This document shows, in pieces, positions 17,995 through 26,540 of a DNA stretch of 64,000 bases. Source of the DNA: Anaerolineales bacterium (lineage in GTDB: Bacteria > Chloroflexota > Anaerolineae > JAAEKA01); NCBI GenBank assembly GCA_020634615.1, contig JACKBI010000006.1:186001-250000 (forward strand), read 5' to 3'. The notes under the pieces are model-generated. The model was not told the DNA's origin and made no database searches. It was given only the letters and a program-made list of their open reading frames with translations. The position numbers were made by a program, and so were the translations under genes. The first letter of the stretch is position 1, and each line of letters opens with the position of its first letter.

Positions 17995-18026
17995 GGAGCG
18001 GCAGTCCTTTCGAGGACTGCCACTCC
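17995..18026 (-). other. hairpin between genes, G-U compatible on - strand
   Basis: GGAGYGGCAGTCCT (17995-18008) pairs with 18013-18026 around a 4-base loop. The single mismatch is C/A on the + strand but G-U on the - strand transcript, so the structure favours the - strand RNA. It lies between the stop of the gene at 18038 and the ATG at 17985 and could act as an attenuator, processing site or translation cover. Confidence 0.5.
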
Positions 18027-18037
18027 TGAACACCCAC

Positions 18038-18841
18038 CTACATCGTCGTGACTGCCGTCGTCGATGCGCTGCCTCCCTGCTGCAGGCGGATCGAGCCCAT
18101 GGTCACCCGTGCATTGACATTGATCTGGGGTGCTGCGCCGCGCAGGGCGGCCTCGTTCCAGAACGCCCCGTCCTTTTTCATGAAGCCGTCGCCGGTGTCC
18201 ACGCTGCCCATCATGGCTTCGGCGCTCATTTTGACCGCGGTTTCGGGCGGCACTTCGATCTCTACCGACGACACGGCGGTGTTGATCTTGAGGGCTGCAT
18301 CGCGGCGCAGTGCGCCTTCGAAGCCCAGCTCATAGCCCGCAGCTCCGCCTTCCAGCGTCATCTCGGCGAAGTTGGCGTTGGCCAGTCCTTCGAACTCCAT
18401 GCTGGCCGCGCCGCCCACCACAGTCAACTGGTCCATCGCCTCCGGGTTGGGCGCGGAGAATTTGATTTCCTGCTTGCCCGCGCCATATTTGACCGTCATC
18501 TTGCGCAGCGGGATGCCGCCCAGTTCCATCTCGGCTTCGCTCGCGCCGCCCTCGATGGTCAGCATGAACGGCCGCGCCTTGCCCAGGAAGAGATCGAAGG
18601 TCGGCGGCTCGCGAAACGTGCCCCAGTTTTCCGGCCAGCCAAAAGACTGCGAGATACGAACTGTTCCCTCGGTCTGCTCGATGCGCAGCGGCACGGCGTT
18701 GGAGGGATCATCGTAGATGCCTGCCACCCATTGTGGGCCGTCGCCCGGCCGGATGTGCAGCTTGCAGGCGCCGATGGTCAGCCGCAGATGCAGCTCTCCG
18801 GCGTCAGGAAAGGCAATGTCGATGGGTGTCTGGTTGCTCAT
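18038..18841 (-). CDS. beta-solenoid-like protein, unknown (DUF2154/DUF4097-like)
   Basis: A 267-residue protein without signal peptide. It is rich in short alternating strands and Gly/Ala-rich turns (VVGGAASMEFEGL, MTLEGGAAGYELGFEGAL, INTAVSSVEIEVPPETAVKM, MMGSVDTGDGF). This matches the general look of the LiaF C-terminal / DUF2154-DUF4097 beta-helix domains, in which GxG turns recur every 15-20 residues. It lies in a run with an SRPBCC protein, a TMEM175-like channel and a DUF2807-type lipoprotein. These folds often accompany envelope-stress regulation, but no LiaRS-type kinase is next to it. The function is unproven. Confidence 0.6.
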   Translation of the reverse strand: MSNQTPIDIAFPDAGELHLRLTIGACKLHIRPGDGPQWVAGIYDDPSNAVPLRIEQTEGTVRISQSFGWPENWGTFREPPTFDLFLGKARPFMLTIEGGASEAEMELGGIPLRKMTVKYGAGKQEIKFSAPNPEAMDQLTVVGGAASMEFEGLANANFAEMTLEGGAAGYELGFEGALRRDAALKINTAVSSVEIEVPPETAVKMSAEAMMGSVDTGDGFMKKDGAFWNEAALRGAAPQINVNARVTMGSIRLQQGGSASTTAVTTM

Positions 18842-18856
18842 GGCGAATCTCCTTTG

Positions 18857-19570
18857 CTACGGCTGCCCGACGGCAGCCATCGTTTGCTGAACGGGCGCCT
18901 TTTCGGCGCGCCGCTTGATTTCCAACAACATCTTGCGGGTCATCACGAAACCGATCGGATCGGTGAACCACTCCCAGATCATCTTGAGCGCAAAGCTGCG
19001 CGGGGCATAGTCCAGATGGTTACGCGTGATCAGACGTGTTTTGCCGTCGGGTCGTTCCTGAAGGTAAAAGACCCACGAGTAATTTGTGTACTCGGTTTGG
19101 CCGGGGGTGGGCAGGTCGGGCACCTCGCCCGTCTTGAGATCGGCGCCGGCCAGCAACAGCCAGTGGCCGCGCTCCAACCCGACCACCCTGTGTACGGGAT
19201 AGCCGGGAGGGCCGAGGCGCACGAGGTCGTCGACCTGCAGTTCCCATTCGGGCACGATTTGGTCGGCATTATGCATCTGGCAGCGGGCGACGTTTTCCAG
19301 CAACTCGTAGCTGTACATGCCGCCGCGCTCCTGGCCGATCTGCGCCAGCCACGGCCACACAGCCGCCGGCGACGAGTTGATGGTCACTGCCAGCGTCTGC
19401 GTCACCAGTGGCTGGGGCACGCGCTCGTCGCCTGGCAGCGTGCGGGTGGTTTCGTCTGCGGTGGTGTTCCAGTGTCGGTAGCGGCTGGCCAACAGCGGAC
19501 GCAGGACCACCGTACCGACGACCATTGTCGCGCCGCCCGCGTTCTCAAGAATCTCTGTGAATGATGTCAT
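18857..19570 (-). CDS. SRPBCC-fold protein
   Basis: A 237-residue protein. After an N-terminal hydrophobic stretch (VVGTVVLRPLLA), the START/Bet v1-like domain begins at about residue 55 (LAVTINSSPAAVWPWLAQIG) and continues with RGGMYSYELLENV and a C-terminal amphipathic helix. It is a paralogue of the protein at 36307-36948: both share VWPWL-QIG, R-G-YS--LL-N and an upstream T-TL-GD--V segment. SRPBCC folds bind hydrophobic small molecules in a cavity. No catalytic residues can be claimed. Confidence 0.75.
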   Translation of the reverse strand: MTSFTEILENAGGATMVVGTVVLRPLLASRYRHWNTTADETTRTLPGDERVPQPLVTQTLAVTINSSPAAVWPWLAQIGQERGGMYSYELLENVARCQMHNADQIVPEWELQVDDLVRLGPPGYPVHRVVGLERGHWLLLAGADLKTGEVPDLPTPGQTEYTNYSWVFYLQERPDGKTRLITRNHLDYAPRSFALKMIWEWFTDPIGFVMTRKMLLEIKRRAEKAPVQQTMAAVGQP

Positions 19571-19597
19571 GACTATGCTCCAATGCTTGCAAGCGCG

Positions 19598-20293
19598 CTA
19601 AGCGCGACTTTGGGGATTGCGACCTAAGCGCTGCGCCAGCCGGGCTGTCCAGGACTCGACTCGATTACCCGATCCCTTGCGTTCGATCAGTCGCAACGCT
19701 CCCAGCGCAAGGAATGGCGCCAGCCACCAGACCGTCAGTGCGGCCACCTCGCTGATCAATGCCAGCGGGATCGACAGGAGAAAGGGCAGCGGGCTGGCCA
19801 GGGCGATGATCATACGATTGTGGATGAAGATCTCGTCCAAATCCTGGTCCACCAGTCGATGCTGCCGGGTCGCATACCACCACAGCGCGGCCAGTGTAAG
19901 CCCGATGGCGGCCACTTCAGCCGCGTAGGCAATCACCCCGATTGGCAGGAAGTGATACTGGCCAAACAGGCTGGCAACGAAGGGCATCAACACGATAAAC
20001 ATCAAGAACAGCATGTTCAGGGCGACCAGGCGCCCATCGTAGCGCCGGATGTACCCGAAGTAACGGTGGTGCGACGACCAGTAGATGCCGATAACGACGA
20101 AGCTGATGACGAAACTGATGATGCGCGGCGTCAGTGCGTCGAGCTGCCGCGGCAACTCCTGTATAGCCAGCGCAGCCGGAATCTCAGGTATCTTCAGGTC
20201 GATGGCCAGCAGCGTAATCGCGATCGCCATCACGGCATCGCTGAAGAACAGCAACCGTTCCAGCCCGAGGCTGTCGTTGAAGTGCTGATCCAT
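19598..20293 (-). CDS. TMEM175-family (DUF1211) potassium-channel-like protein
   Basis: A 231-residue integral membrane protein with the family signature at the first helix, RLLFFSDAVMAIAITLLAID (R-x3-FSD). Five more hydrophobic segments follow (about 47-70, 80-103, 112-135, 165-185, 187-205), giving the six-helix unit of bacterial TMEM175. Bacterial members form tetrameric potassium-selective channels. The last residues are basic (RLAQRLGRNPQSRA). It is followed by the SRPBCC gene on the same strand. Confidence 0.85.
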   Translation of the reverse strand: MDQHFNDSLGLERLLFFSDAVMAIAITLLAIDLKIPEIPAALAIQELPRQLDALTPRIISFVISFVVIGIYWSSHHRYFGYIRRYDGRLVALNMLFLMFIVLMPFVASLFGQYHFLPIGVIAYAAEVAAIGLTLAALWWYATRQHRLVDQDLDEIFIHNRMIIALASPLPFLLSIPLALISEVAALTVWWLAPFLALGALRLIERKGSGNRVESWTARLAQRLGRNPQSRA

Positions 20294-20306
20294 TGCAGAC
20301 CTGGCT

Positions 20307-21206
20307 TCAGGCGGGTAGCGGCTGTAGCCGCGTGTTGTCGTCGCTGACCGGAGCCGTGGCGGTGCGGGCGCTCCAGAACAGCCAGGCTGTCACGACGCCG
20401 GTCAGAAAGTTCTGCAGGAATATCTCCGCGGCACTCGCCAGCAGCAGCGGCGCGGGCAAACTATCGATCTGCAAGGTCAGCGGCACGATTCCACCGACCC
20501 AGAACAGCGTCAACCCGGCGATGATCAAGACACGGCGGCGGGTCGTGCGCGCGGCCAGAATGAGCAGCACGATCGACAGAACCAGCAACGGTGCGCGCAC
20601 CAGTTCTACCGCCAGGACTGTCCCGGCTGCCGGCGCAACAAGACCTCCGGCGTGGCTGGCATAGTACGGCTCCGTTACCAGGGTGTAGTTCAGCGCGCCG
20701 AACACAGCGTAGAAGACCAGGTAGCTCAGGCTGGCAAGCAGGAAGCGCCACACCCAACTGAGCCAGGAGCGGCGGCGCAGCGTTTCGAGGAACGCCGCCG
20801 TCTGGTCGCGCCTGGCAAACAGCAGCGCGATCAGACCGCCGGCAGCCAGTGCTGCGAGAAACTGTTGCGCTGCCAGCACCGGGATTGGGATCGGCACCAG
20901 ATCTGGCGCAAAGTAGGCCCCTTCCAACGCGACAGCGCCGATGTTGCAGAATATGACGGCTGCCCAGATCAACACGTGTTGTCGCCGGGTTGCTGAGGTG
21001 CGCGCCGCCAGCGGCCCAAGGAAAATCCCCAGCAATATCCCGGCCACCAGCGTCCACAGCAGACTTGACGTAACGTTGCCGTTGGCCGGCGGTATCAGCC
21101 CAAGTGCGCCGAACAGGATACCGGCCAATATCATCGCGGTGATGTAGGCAACGCCCACGACGATGCCGCGCCAGAGAGTTCCAGAAACTGTTCGAACTAT
21201 GTGCAT
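20307..21206 (-). CDS. multi-TM membrane protein, unknown
   Basis: A 299-residue hydrophobic protein with about seven to eight segments, many with small residues and Gly (ILAGILFGALGLIPP, LVAGILLGIFLGPLAAR, FLAALAAGGLIALLFA). No family recognised. The start has a clear Shine-Dalgarno (AAGGAG) before the ATG at 21206. It is followed 13 bases later by the TMEM175-type gene, so the two are probably cotranscribed. Confidence 0.65.
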   Translation of the reverse strand: MHIVRTVSGTLWRGIVVGVAYITAMILAGILFGALGLIPPANGNVTSSLLWTLVAGILLGIFLGPLAARTSATRRQHVLIWAAVIFCNIGAVALEGAYFAPDLVPIPIPVLAAQQFLAALAAGGLIALLFARRDQTAAFLETLRRRSWLSWVWRFLLASLSYLVFYAVFGALNYTLVTEPYYASHAGGLVAPAAGTVLAVELVRAPLLVLSIVLLILAARTTRRRVLIIAGLTLFWVGGIVPLTLQIDSLPAPLLLASAAEIFLQNFLTGVVTAWLFWSARTATAPVSDDNTRLQPLPA

Positions 21207-21305
21207 CTCAGGCTCTCCTTGTCAACAAATGACGGGTTTCCAATCACCACGCGTTCCGTTCAGCCATGCGCAGACCGGCGGCCGCAGCGAACTGCACATG
21301 AGGTG

Positions 21306-21878
21306 TTAGCGTCGCCGTATCCAGCTTCCTAATAGGATCAGCGCGCCGATGCTGATCAGGATCACGGCGGGAACGTAGTTTGTCAGGCCAGGCAGCAAAC
21401 CACTCAGGCCGAAGACCACTTCGAACAGCACCAGCAGGATAAGGAACAACGCCAGGCCGACAGCCGTCAGGCGGAGACCGCGCCGTGTCAACTCAGGTTG
21501 CCCTTTGACGAAACCATAGATCAGAAACCCGACGCCAATGGAGGTTGGAGCCACCAGCGCCCAGGCATAGGCCCAGCTTGCCCAGCGCCCGGTGCGGTCC
21601 TGATACAGGATCAGCAGACCGGCCATGGTCAGCATGCTTCCGAACACGACCAGCGTTTCGCCTCGTTGTCCACCGACAACCAGCGCCAGGACAAAGAGGA
21701 ACAGTCCGAGAGCACTGATGAGATATGGCCCAAACTGCGAGATCTGCTGCCAGTCGAAGGCAAAGGCCTGCACGGCAAAGAAGAAGACGCCGATCAGCAC
21801 CAGCAGCAAACCGAGGATTGGCGCGGCAGAGCGGTCCTCTCTGCGCGTGCGGCGGGAACGTGTGGGTTGAGTTGTCAT
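21306..21878 (-). CDS. six-TM membrane protein (LiaF/DUF5668-like)
   Basis: A 190-residue protein starting with a basic tail (TTQPTRSRRTRREDR) and then six hydrophobic segments (LGLLLVLIGVFFFAVQAF first; LLPGLTNYVPAVILISIGAL last), ending in RRR. The pattern resembles the membrane part of LiaF-type proteins. The ATG at 21878 with GGAGCAGGG upstream is preferred over the longer frame, which would overlap the DUF2807 gene. It follows the DUF2807 lipoprotein gene by 34 bases, and membrane-plus-beta-helix pairs of this kind are common in envelope-stress modules. The call is by resemblance only. Confidence 0.6.
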   Translation of the reverse strand: MTTQPTRSRRTRREDRSAAPILGLLLVLIGVFFFAVQAFAFDWQQISQFGPYLISALGLFLFVLALVVGGQRGETLVVFGSMLTMAGLLILYQDRTGRWASWAYAWALVAPTSIGVGFLIYGFVKGQPELTRRGLRLTAVGLALFLILLVLFEVVFGLSGLLPGLTNYVPAVILISIGALILLGSWIRRR

Positions 21879-21912
21879 GGTCCCTGCTCCTTCCAGCCGG
21901 GGTAGAGTGTTG

Positions 21913-22635
21913 TTATCCGCCCGAGACAGTGCCCGCGCCTGACTCGTCGATCCGACCCAGCTTCGGATTGCCCGTGTAGCGCACACCGGAAGCGCCACTC
22001 GCCTTGGCATCCAGTGTGCCTGACGCGTTGACGTTGATGCGGCTGGCGCCACTGGCATCCACGTCCGCGTCGGTGACGCTGAAGCCACTGAGGTCGGCTG
22101 TGCTGGCGCCCGACACTGTGGCGCGCAGTGCATCGCCGCTGCCAGTTATGCCCAGTGTGGATGCGCCTGAGACATCCGCCGTAAGGTCGCCCGTTTCCAT
22201 GTCGCCGCGAACAGCGCTGGCGCCGGAGATGTTCATGCGCATGTTGTCGCCCGACTTGAAGCCGGTCACGTTGGCGCGGGTTGCGCCACTGGCGTCCAGT
22301 CGGGTGAGAGCAGGCATGGTGATGCGCACGCGCATGTCTGAATTGGTGGCAGCAGTGTTTGGATCGAGACCGATCTTAACAGTCTTGCCTTTCTGCTCGA
22401 CCCGCAGATGCGGTACCAGGTTGTCGTCTACGGTGACCTCAACAAAATAGCTGTCGGACGCGGTGATCTCGGCCTGGAACGCGCTGCCGATCTCCAGACT
22501 GTCGAAATCAGTGAAGTTGAACGTTTGGGTCACGGGATTTCCGGAGCCTACCAGGGCGGTGAACGACGGCAGTCCGCCGCAGCCCGCCAGCACAAGGGAT
22601 GCTGCGATCAGAAGGACCAGTAGTCGTGCGAACAT
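21913..22635 (-). CDS. DUF2807 (GIN-domain) beta-helix lipoprotein
   Basis: A 240-residue lipoprotein with signal peptide and lipobox LVLAGC, followed by a beta-solenoid of about 20-residue coils, each ending in SGAS or a variant (LDASGATRANVTG, MNISGASAVRGDM, ADVSGASTLGITG, ATVSGASTADLSG, VDASGASRINVNA, KASGASGVRY). This is the typical putative auto-transporter adhesin head GIN domain. The ATG at 22635 is preceded by AAGGAGAA and gives a clean signal peptide, whereas the frame 10 codons longer does not. The role is unknown; it is likely surface-exposed. Confidence 0.85.
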   Translation of the reverse strand: MFARLLVLLIAASLVLAGCGGLPSFTALVGSGNPVTQTFNFTDFDSLEIGSAFQAEITASDSYFVEVTVDDNLVPHLRVEQKGKTVKIGLDPNTAATNSDMRVRITMPALTRLDASGATRANVTGFKSGDNMRMNISGASAVRGDMETGDLTADVSGASTLGITGSGDALRATVSGASTADLSGFSVTDADVDASGASRINVNASGTLDAKASGASGVRYTGNPKLGRIDESGAGTVSGG

Positions 22636-22684
22636 GTGAGTTTCTCCTTGTGGATTGTGTTGCAAGAAATACGAAGGGGCGGCG

Positions 22685-23881
22685 TCAAACCGGCTGCGGT
22701 TCGCTCATTTGCGGCGACGGCTGGCGCGCCAGCGGTTTCATTCCAAACAGGACGCGCAACACGTTGTGGCGCCTGATCAGGAACTCGTACAAGACAAGAC
22801 AGACCGACAGCGACATGAACGCGACGATGGCCCACGTCAGAAGATCGGGAAGCTGCCAGTTGCTGCCGATCACCCAGTAGCCGACGGTGAGTAGCACCGT
22901 CTGATGCATAATGTAGAACGGCAGCACCGCCTCGTTGGCGTAGGCCAGAAACGGGTTGGCGAAGCGCAGATGTTGGGCGGCAAAGCCCAAGATCATCATG
23001 ATCCACAACCATGACATCAGCGCGTAGCCTGCAAACAGACCGGCGTACAACGTCGTGCCGAAGACGGGTTCGCCGTACTGCACGTAACAAGCCAACATGA
23101 CGCCCGTTGCCACCAACGACAGCACCAGCGACAACCAGCGTAGCCGGCGCGCGTTGTCATACAGCCGCTCGTTGGACACAACCAGGAAGCCGTTGATGAA
23201 AATCAACATGTACGGTGCGATGGCCCAGTTGGCGAAGCTGCGTTGCCCGAACAAGCTGTTTGGATTGAGTGTGGCCAGCAGCAGCATTACCGGCACTGCC
23301 AGCAGATAGACGCCGCCCGTAAACGACAGCGCGCGACCGAGCCAGTCCAGCAGTCGCCAGCCCGATCCCTGACGCAGCCAGAGAAACAGCGGCAGGAGCA
23401 CAAGACTGAAGACGAACAGCATCAGCAGATACCACAGATGCAGACCTTCCCAGGCGAAGTTGCCGCCAAAACCGTAGAAACCATCAAAGTAATGCGGGAT
23501 GAACGCAATGAACGAACCACTGAACTCGTGGTGCGTGATGCGCTCCAGGTACACCTGCCAGGCTGCGTGGGAGAAGACGCCCACCAACAGGGGAACCATC
23601 AGCCGCAGGCTACGGTCTTGCAGGAACTCTGCGCCGCTGCGTTTTCCCAGCGCGTAGTACGTGCTGGCGCCGGAGATGACGAAGATCAGTGGCATAATCC
23701 AACTGGCGATGACCGCGGCCGGCAGATGGAGCACCGGATAGGTTGTCGGGTTCTTGACGTGCCAGTCATCGGGATCGAAGAAGCGCGCGCTGTGGAAGAA
23801 GAATACCGCCAGGATCGCCAGCACGCGCAGCCAATCCAGTTCGTAACGGCGGGTCTTTTGAGACAGAGTCGGCGCATTCAT
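22685..23881 (-). CDS. acyltransferase-3 family membrane protein
   Basis: A 398-residue, ten-helix protein of the acyltransferase-3 / OafA-like family that moves acyl groups onto exported glycans, lipids or antibiotics. The N-terminal active-site pattern is seen: YELDWLRVLAILAVFFFHSAR with the conserved His, and then PLIFVISGASTYYALG. The C-terminus is cytoplasmic. It lies alone on the - strand, 49 bases upstream of the DUF2807 gene. The acceptor substrate is not evident. Confidence 0.85.
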   Translation of the reverse strand: MNAPTLSQKTRRYELDWLRVLAILAVFFFHSARFFDPDDWHVKNPTTYPVLHLPAAVIASWIMPLIFVISGASTYYALGKRSGAEFLQDRSLRLMVPLLVGVFSHAAWQVYLERITHHEFSGSFIAFIPHYFDGFYGFGGNFAWEGLHLWYLLMLFVFSLVLLPLFLWLRQGSGWRLLDWLGRALSFTGGVYLLAVPVMLLLATLNPNSLFGQRSFANWAIAPYMLIFINGFLVVSNERLYDNARRLRWLSLVLSLVATGVMLACYVQYGEPVFGTTLYAGLFAGYALMSWLWIMMILGFAAQHLRFANPFLAYANEAVLPFYIMHQTVLLTVGYWVIGSNWQLPDLLTWAIVAFMSLSVCLVLYEFLIRRHNVLRVLFGMKPLARQPSPQMSEPQPV

Positions 23882-24016
23882 GGCCAGATCCTTGCGAAAG
23901 TTGATGGCAAGCAGGTACTTGCTGCTTGCACATCAGTATAGCATGCCCCATCACCCCCATGGTTGCGGTTCTGTCGCGCTTGTATCGCGAAGAAATTCAA
24001 CCTGCAAGAGAGCGGA

Positions 24017-24964
24017 TCAAAACACCTTTTCCCAGGCGAACCCCCTGTATGCCTCGGTGAACCCCAGACTGTCGTAGAGCCGGTTGGCGGGCGTCATGTC
24101 ACCTGTGTCCACGGTAACGTCGACCGCGCCCAGCGCCCTCAGACGCAAGAGTCCTTCCTGCATCAGTGCCTTGGCCAGTCCCTTGCGCTGGTGGTCCGGA
24201 TGGGTGCAGACCGGTTCGAAGATGCCGCGCCGGTTGGCGTCGTCGTAGGGGATACCAACGTAAGCGGCGAAAGCACCGTCGGGCGCAACCGCCACCAGAT
24301 CCAGATTCTGGCGAAAGCTGGGCGCTAGCTGACAGAAGTTCTGGTATTCCAGGGCGTTGTGAAATGTCCGGCCAAAGGCCGCGTTCAGCAGGTCGGCGAT
24401 GCGCTGGCAGTCGTCGCGATCGTTGATCTGCGTGGTGCGCAGAGTGTAGTCCGCGTGCAGTTCCGGCTCGGCCAGCGGCTGCGCGCCGAACCGCATGTGC
24501 CTGATCATGCCCCAGTACTCGGTCTGTTGAAAGCCGCGCTCGGTCAACAAACGTTGGCGCAGTGCATCGTATTCGTTGGCATAGATGTAGAGGTGCAGGT
24601 CGTCGCTGTCGCTCATGGGCCGGCGCAGGTGTGCCTCGGCCCAGTCGATCATCTCGCCTTCCAGATGGCGATAGTCGGGGTGGATGTTGAGATGCGCGTC
24701 GCTGCGGCCTTCGGGCAGAACGAAACCGACCAGCCGGCCGCCGCCGGTTTCCCAAAGCTGCGCCGGGCGCGCCAGCAGGCGGTTCTCCTCGCGGTTTTCG
24801 TTGTAAAAGCGCTTGCCGTCCAGCCGGCGCATGTCCCAGTTCAGCCCAATCGGCGCGATTGGGACCGTCTCGATCAGCAAGCTGCGCATACGCCAGAAGT
24901 CCTGGTCGTCGCGCATCGGGCGGGAGGTGATAGCGCCATCGCCTGGAATTGTGGTTGTAGTCAC
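24017..24964 (-). CDS. tandem GNAT acetyltransferase
   Basis: A 315-residue protein with two GNAT units. The N-terminal half has LNIHPDYRHLEGEMIDWAEA, a degenerate acetyl-CoA loop. The C-terminal half has the intact signature EPVCTHPDHQRKGLAKALMQ (pattern Q/R-x-x-G-x-G/A), followed by VDTGDMTPANRLYDSLGF. The start is GTG at 24964 with AAGGAG upstream, 13 bases after the stop of the serine hydrolase, so it is the last gene of that operon. The acceptor is unknown. Confidence 0.85.
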   Translation of the reverse strand: MTTTTIPGDGAITSRPMRDDQDFWRMRSLLIETVPIAPIGLNWDMRRLDGKRFYNENREENRLLARPAQLWETGGGRLVGFVLPEGRSDAHLNIHPDYRHLEGEMIDWAEAHLRRPMSDSDDLHLYIYANEYDALRQRLLTERGFQQTEYWGMIRHMRFGAQPLAEPELHADYTLRTTQINDRDDCQRIADLLNAAFGRTFHNALEYQNFCQLAPSFRQNLDLVAVAPDGAFAAYVGIPYDDANRRGIFEPVCTHPDHQRKGLAKALMQEGLLRLRALGAVDVTVDTGDMTPANRLYDSLGFTEAYRGFAWEKVF

Positions 24965-24977
24965 GGGTGACTCCTTG

Positions 24978-26540
24978 TTATTGGCCGCTGTGCGAGCGCG
25001 GCCGCGTTCGTCGCCAGGTCTGGTTCACAGCCGGTTGTGTCTCGCGTTGCGTTGCTGCCTTTGCTGCCCTGCCGCTGACTACCATCCAGAACTTGACGGT
25101 GCCATGGACCAGATCGCCCAGCGATCCGATCAACGCAATGAGCATCATGTCGGGCACCATGACCATGGCGTAGTAGAATGTGAAGCCGCGCTGTAGCCAG
25201 TCCTCTGCAACCATGGAGATGACCATCAGGATCACTGCCGGTATGACGAAGTGCCTGGATACATCCCAGACCCGCCGTCCCGGTGGCATGGCAATGTAAC
25301 GCTCCGGCCAGTTTCGCAGCTTGACGATTCCGGCAGCCTGAGTCCAGGCCACCACAATCAGTAACGCCAGCGCAACGTAGCCGAACAGCGTCATTGGCAT
25401 CGACGCAACCTGGCGTACCGGCTCGCCCAGCATGATGTCCGCCACTGCGTTCTTGATGGCCGGAAAGGCCAGTAACTCGTACCCCAGGTGATTCTCGTTG
25501 ATCTGAATCACCAGCCCCAGGTTCTGCTTCGGGAAGAACAGCGCCTCGTGTTTGAAAGCCTCGTTGGAGCCGCCATGATAGATAACTGGTTCGCCGTAGT
25601 AGCTGTCGATTTCCCAGCCCAGGCCATACGTCCGGTGTTCCGGCATCGGTCGCGGTGTGAACATCTTGCGCAGGCTGGCGGGCGAGATGATCTGCCCGTT
25701 CGCCGTCTGGCCGTTGTTCATGATCGCTGCCAGGTAGCGCGCCATGTCGTTGGCGCTGATCATCAGATAGCCCTCAGGCAAGCCGTAACGCGGAAACGGC
25801 TGATCAAAGGGTACGGGAAATCCGAACAGCGCCAGGTGACCCTGGGCGAGACCGGCTTGCGCTGCCTTCTCGGGATCGGCGAAGGCGTTCTCCAGGCCCA
25901 GCGGCTGGAAGATGTGCTCGGTCACATAATCGCCATACGATTGGCCGCTGGCCTGTTCGATCAGATAGCCCAGCGTGGCATAGCCGGGATTGAAGTAGTG
26001 CCAGGACTTTCCAGGGGCAGCAACAGGCGCAGCGTTCACAAGGTCGCGTACGGCATCCTCCAGCGTTGCATCGTCAGGCAAGGCGCGGTCGTCGTAGTTT
26101 TGGTCCGTCAGGCCGCTGGTGTGGCTGAGCAGGTGGCGTAGCGTGATCGTCTCAGTCGACTGCGGATCGGCGACCTGGAACCAGGGAATGTAGCGCTTCA
26201 CCGGTGCATCCAGATCAAGCTTGCCTGCTTCCACCAACTGCATGACAGCCAGCGCAGTGAAGGTCTTGGTGGTCGATCCGATGACCATCGGCGTGTCTGG
26301 CGTCATCGGTTGACCGGGGCGGGCCGCGCCGTAGCCTTTGGCAAACACGATCTCGCCATCCTGCACGATGGCTACTGACATGCCCGACAGCCGGTGCTGC
26401 TTCATCGCGGCCTGAAGCTGTGCATCAATGGCGTCGAAGTCAATGGGACTCCCGGCCGCGGCAGCCGTGTCAGACGGCATCCCTTGAACCAGCAGCAGCA
26501 CTGCCGTCAGAAAAATGCCGATTGTGACTATGCTTCTCAT
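24978..26540 (-). CDS. membrane-tethered serine hydrolase (class C beta-lactamase fold)
   Basis: A 520-residue protein: a signal peptide, a beta-lactamase/DD-peptidase-type domain, then about three to four C-terminal TM segments. Active-site motifs are S-x-x-K in VIGSTTKTFTALAVM, Y-x-N in HYFNPGYATLG and the H-x-G triad in YHGGSNEA, all complete. The ATG at 26540 overlaps the upstream stop (ATGA), and the signal peptide MRSIVTIGIFLTAVLLLV starts there. It is a paralogue of the upstream gene; both face outwards. The substrate may be a peptidoglycan peptide, ester or D-amino acid peptide. It is not shown to be a beta-lactamase. Confidence 0.85.
   Translation of the reverse strand: MRSIVTIGIFLTAVLLLVQGMPSDTAAAAGSPIDFDAIDAQLQAAMKQHRLSGMSVAIVQDGEIVFAKGYGAARPGQPMTPDTPMVIGSTTKTFTALAVMQLVEAGKLDLDAPVKRYIPWFQVADPQSTETITLRHLLSHTSGLTDQNYDDRALPDDATLEDAVRDLVNAAPVAAPGKSWHYFNPGYATLGYLIEQASGQSYGDYVTEHIFQPLGLENAFADPEKAAQAGLAQGHLALFGFPVPFDQPFPRYGLPEGYLMISANDMARYLAAIMNNGQTANGQIISPASLRKMFTPRPMPEHRTYGLGWEIDSYYGEPVIYHGGSNEAFKHEALFFPKQNLGLVIQINENHLGYELLAFPAIKNAVADIMLGEPVRQVASMPMTLFGYVALALLIVVAWTQAAGIVKLRNWPERYIAMPPGRRVWDVSRHFVIPAVILMVISMVAEDWLQRGFTFYYAMVMVPDMMLIALIGSLGDLVHGTVKFWMVVSGRAAKAATQRETQPAVNQTWRRTRPRSHSGQ

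Noticed and set aside
17972..19564. Long + strand open frame (530 aa)
   Set aside because: It covers the - strand genes at 18038 and 18857, has His/Gln/Arg-rich composition typical of antisense frames, and shows no domain.
21913..22635. DNA-level tandem repeat in the DUF2807 gene
   Set aside because: The repeated SGAS turns are a protein-fold feature; the DNA units differ in length and sequence.
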